Origin: Bettongia penicillata ogilbyi
Taxonomy: Eukaryota; Chordata; Mammalia; Diprotodontia; Potoroidae
Reading direction: 5' to 3'
NCBI GenBank assembly: GCA_023548195.1
Contig: JAJHZJ010000336.1
Span: forward strand, 2,770,704 to 2,834,703
DNA: 64,000 nt
The notes beneath the pieces are model-generated. The model saw only the letters and a list, made by a program, of their open reading frames with translations, had not been told where the DNA came from and did not search any database. Of this stretch, positions 58,985 through 64,000 are shown piece by piece (position 1 is the first letter of the stretch; each line of letters begins with the position of its first letter). A program made the position numbers and the translations under genes.

Positions 58985-59800
58985 GTGGCCACTCATTCAT
59001 TCAGTGAACAAATATTTGTCAAGCAGATGCTGTAGTGTGCTATAATAGAATGCAGTTTGGTTAAGACTTAGTCACTGCTTCTGTGGAACTTGCTGTCTAG
59101 CAGAAGGCTAAGACAACAAAAATAGACTATAATATACAATATTACATGGTGTGTTAAAGAGCTGCAAAACAAAGTGCTAAGTGAAGTCTGGAAGGTATCA
59201 AGGAGGGAGGCTCCAGGAAAACTGTGGAGGAAACAGCATTTGAGTTGAGTTTAAAGGAAGGTAAAAATTCAACTAAGGAAAAGGACAGAAGGAATTCGTG
59301 GTATTGAGAACTCAGCAAAATGCAGGGTAGTTAATGGGGAGGAAGAAGTGGGGGAGAGAGACAGACTCATTTTATTTGACTGAAATAAATGAAGAAGAGG
59401 GGTGATGCCAAGGAATGACAGACAAAGGAGTTTGAAAAACTTTACTGGGTGGATATTAGGTAGTGACCAAAGATTTATGAGTAGAGAAGTGGCATGACTA
59501 AGTATAAGAAGCATTATTCTTGCAGGGTTACAAAAAAATGGATTGGGGAAGAAGAGACTTGTGAGGAGGCTACTGCAATATACCAAATGGGTGGTAATGA
59601 AAGCATGTCAATGAGGACAGATGGAAGAAAATGAGAGATTTTGTAGAGATAGAATCATTGCTGGTAACTAATTGGATATGAGAGGTGAGGGAGAGGGAAG
59701 GTGACCCCAAGGTCACAAACAGAGGAGAAAGGGAGAATGGTGGTACCACAGACAGAAACAGGGCAGATGGATTTGAGGAGAAGGTAGTGAGGAAGATTGT
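58985..59800 (-). mobile_element. L2 LINE, long antisense copy
   Basis: Antisense order runs from AGTGAACAAATATTTGTCAA (3' end) through GGCTCCAGGAAAACTGTGGA, AGAAGTGGCATGACTAAGTA, GGAGGCTACTGCAATATACC, GGTGACCCCAAGGTCACAAA and onward. Covers about 800 bases of the L2 3' half. Confidence 0.82.
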
Positions 59801-61089
59801 AATAAGGCTAACTCGTGGAAGCCTGATTTCTGCAAAAATTCACTAGCTACCTCATAGGCTTGTTGTAAGGAAAGCACAACATTTAAATGACTGTGATTAT
59901 TATTCAACTATTTAATATGCTGCTATTATTAATTCAACCTGGAAAATGGAATTAAGTAATATACTGGGTGGGTCAATATTTCTGATTCTCACAACTAGGA
60001 AGCCACACGTTAAAGTGAACTTTTTTGGCTGGGACACTGTCAGAAACAGAAAACATATTTCGAGGAATAAATAAAAGTGTTGTTAGAAGCCAGTTATTAA
60101 AAGCTAACATATATGCCCTCAGACTATTTTCATCAGAAGCCAAGCATCTTTGTTTTCAAAGCACTGTACAAGATAAACTGATTTTTATTTTAAACCCAGT
60201 ACTACTATCTTTGCAAGAAAAGATTCTAGCTACCAAGTCCTTGCATGATAAAAAGACATAAGATACCATGAGCATATAGGCTAATCTTTCCTACAAACAA
60301 CCTTGGATCCCAGCACTGCTAACATACTTCCCCTGAATGTACCGGGTAGTCAAGGTTAAAAAGAAAATATATTAGGTCAGAATTACTAAGATCTAAACGA
60401 ACTATTAATAAAGGGATGCAGCAGGTTAAGGGTCAAGCTTTGTGCAGGACTCATATTTGCCTTTGGAAATTCTATTGGTTGTTTCCTGTAAATGTGAAAA
60501 CAAATTGACAAGAAAGTTAAGCAAAGATATAACCTTAGTGAAAGGTTAACTTTGGTCTTCCCAAATTACAAGCTAATAACTAACCTGGTTCTAAAAAGCT
60601 CTTCTCTCACTTAAAGCAGGTCACATCTAGGCGGCTCAATTTTTCTGTGGTACTCAGATCACCTCCCTCTCTCCCTTCCCCCATGGGTAGACCAGAGAAG
60701 GAAAAACCAAGTACCGTGTAGCCTGCCTGTTCTGCCCTAAGGGCTCAACGCAACCATGAAATGAAGCACAAGAAATGGTATTTTCCAGACCCTGGAAAAT
60801 CGAGGGTTTGGGAAATGGTTGAGCTAAGTCCCCAAGAGCTATTTAAAAATACTAGGCAAGAGAATCTGCGACCACAAGTCAAGTCAACATCTTCAGCATG
60901 CCGAAATCACCTCAATCCTGCCTCCCCATTCGGAACCAAAGTAAGGCAGCAAAAGCAGTTATAATCATCCGCATCCCAAACTCCCAGCATTCGTTCCTTG
61001 GAGACTACCCTTAAAAGGTGAAATAACGGATTTAAGACCCCGTGCATTTTGAAAGCCCAGCTCGGAATCCTGGACCAGTCCTTACACAT
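59801..61089. other. intronic sequence next to CNNM2 exon 1, nothing recognised
   Basis: No gene or clear repeat recognised. Composition becomes less AT-rich toward the exon. Confidence 0.45.
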
Positions 61090-61092
61090 CTA

Positions 61093-63370
<2,278 letters not shown>

Positions 63371-63652
63371 CAACCCTCCGGCCGGGAGCTCTCCTTCGGG
63401 AACTTGATAGTAGACGGAGGCTCGTGCTTTTTTTGCAGGTGCAGCGTCCGATTCGGGGCTGTACCCTGCAGCGTGGTATTTTGCGCTTCGCTGTTGACCG
63501 CCTGTCCTTTCCTCGCTTGTCCCGAGTTACTTAGGGCAGGCGCAGCGTGGGCTTGAGCCCCGCTCTGACACCCCTGGCAGGGGGCCTCCGCAGGGTTAGA
63601 GAAGCCAGTTTGTAGAAGGGAGGAGGGAAGCATGCGAGAAGCTAAACATAGT
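63371..63652. other. GC-rich intergenic stretch without a recognised gene
   Basis: Open frames on both strands here have no family resemblance and look like products of the high GC content. Nothing else is recognised. Confidence 0.4.
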
Positions 63653-63658
63653 TTTATT
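63653..63658 (-). terminator. AATAAA polyadenylation signal candidate
   Basis: AATAAA is present on the minus strand about 90 bases after the stop of the unidentified frame at 63744. The hexamer also occurs on the plus strand near 63937, so it may be chance. Confidence 0.25.
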
Positions 63659-63743
63659 GCCCGAGGGCATCAGGGTCAGGCAAGGGAATCCCACTACCTT
63701 GGCGTGAACAGCAGCGTCCTGCAAAGGGGCAGCGGAGCATCGT

Positions 63744-63916
63744 TTACAGCTGACCGGCCAGCTCCGTCCAAAGCCACGTGTTTTCAAGTGCCCGCCGGTG
63801 GTAGAAGCAGGTTGGCATTGAGAAGACGCCCTCGGGCGGCTCGTAGAACCGCAGCACCGCCTGCCGTCCGCGACGCTGTCCTGCAGATGTGTTCTGTGCC
63901 AGCTGCAAATGCTCCT
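63744..63916 (-). other. unidentified coding-like frame, possible terminal exon
   Basis: On the minus strand one frame stays open through here and ends at TAA (63746-63744). Its codons strongly prefer C or G in third position, and the peptide (for example FYEPPEGVFSMPTCFY) looks less random than the other frames. A possible AG acceptor lies near 63917, and an AATAAA signal follows the stop at 63658-63653. In eutherians the gene upstream of CNNM2 in the same orientation is AS3MT, so a terminal exon here would fit the position, but I do not recognise the peptide as AS3MT or as any other protein. High GC alone could produce the codon bias. Confidence 0.3.
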
Positions 63917-64000
63917 CTCTGCTTTGTGTATGAGTGAATAAAACACATACAAGGTATAAAGTCGGGGGGGTGGAGAGCGAAGCCCTGGGAGGATCAGGAG

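Noticed and set aside
63632..63937. 101-codon plus-strand frame ending next to AATAAA
   Set aside because: Arg/Ala-rich translation typical of GC-rich DNA; the AATAAA overlaps the stop, leaving no room for a normal 3' UTR.

Overview
The window is vertebrate nuclear DNA, almost certainly from a marsupial. The clearest gene is CNNM2 (a CNNM/ACDP-family Mg2+ transport-related protein), whose large first coding exon lies on the minus strand at 61245-62856 in a CpG-rich block. The rest is dominated by interspersed repeats of marsupial type: tRNA-derived SINEs with an RTE-like tail, MIR/THER1 SINEs, L2, marsupial L1 3' ends, RTE-clade LINE fragments, one palindromic hAT-type element and one betaretrovirus-like endogenous retrovirus. 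The repeat families point to a metatherian. I cannot settle the species.

Layout. Positions 1-61242 follow the CNNM2 exon 1 splice donor on the minus strand and are most simply CNNM2 intron 1; I found no second exon. From 5499 to 13046 lies a 7.5-kb provirus on the plus strand, antisense to CNNM2. It has two LTRs that differ at about 20 of 345 positions by eye, a lysine-tRNA-type primer binding site, and gag, dUTPase/protease, pol and env remnants, all broken by stops and frameshifts. It interrupts a MIR-like SINE with a near-perfect 6-bp target duplication. From 14.1 to 17.1 kb an old L2 is interrupted by an RTE LINE with a clear 14-bp target duplication and by an L1 3' end. From 21.2 to 23.9 kb several L1 3' ends and an inverted (twin-primed-looking) RTE copy are packed together. 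Simple repeats include a GA/GT compound array at 25.5 kb and a 628-bp GT/GTAT array at 34.1 kb, the latter sitting inside an L2. Further L2, L1, MIR and SINE fragments continue to 59.8 kb.

The right end (61.3-64.0 kb) is the CNNM2 exon 1 CpG island, a promoter region with three CCAAT motifs and a poly-T run, and a GC-rich stretch holding an unidentified minus-strand reading frame that ends at 63744 and is followed by an AATAAA signal. This could be the last exon of the neighbouring gene, but I do not recognise the protein.

I see no operon-like gene system, CRISPR array or new functional system. The most informative observations are the two correctly phased -1 frameshift sites still visible in the decayed provirus, the nested and inverted LINE insertions, the complete hAT-type element with its 8-bp duplication, and the unidentified frame at the right edge.
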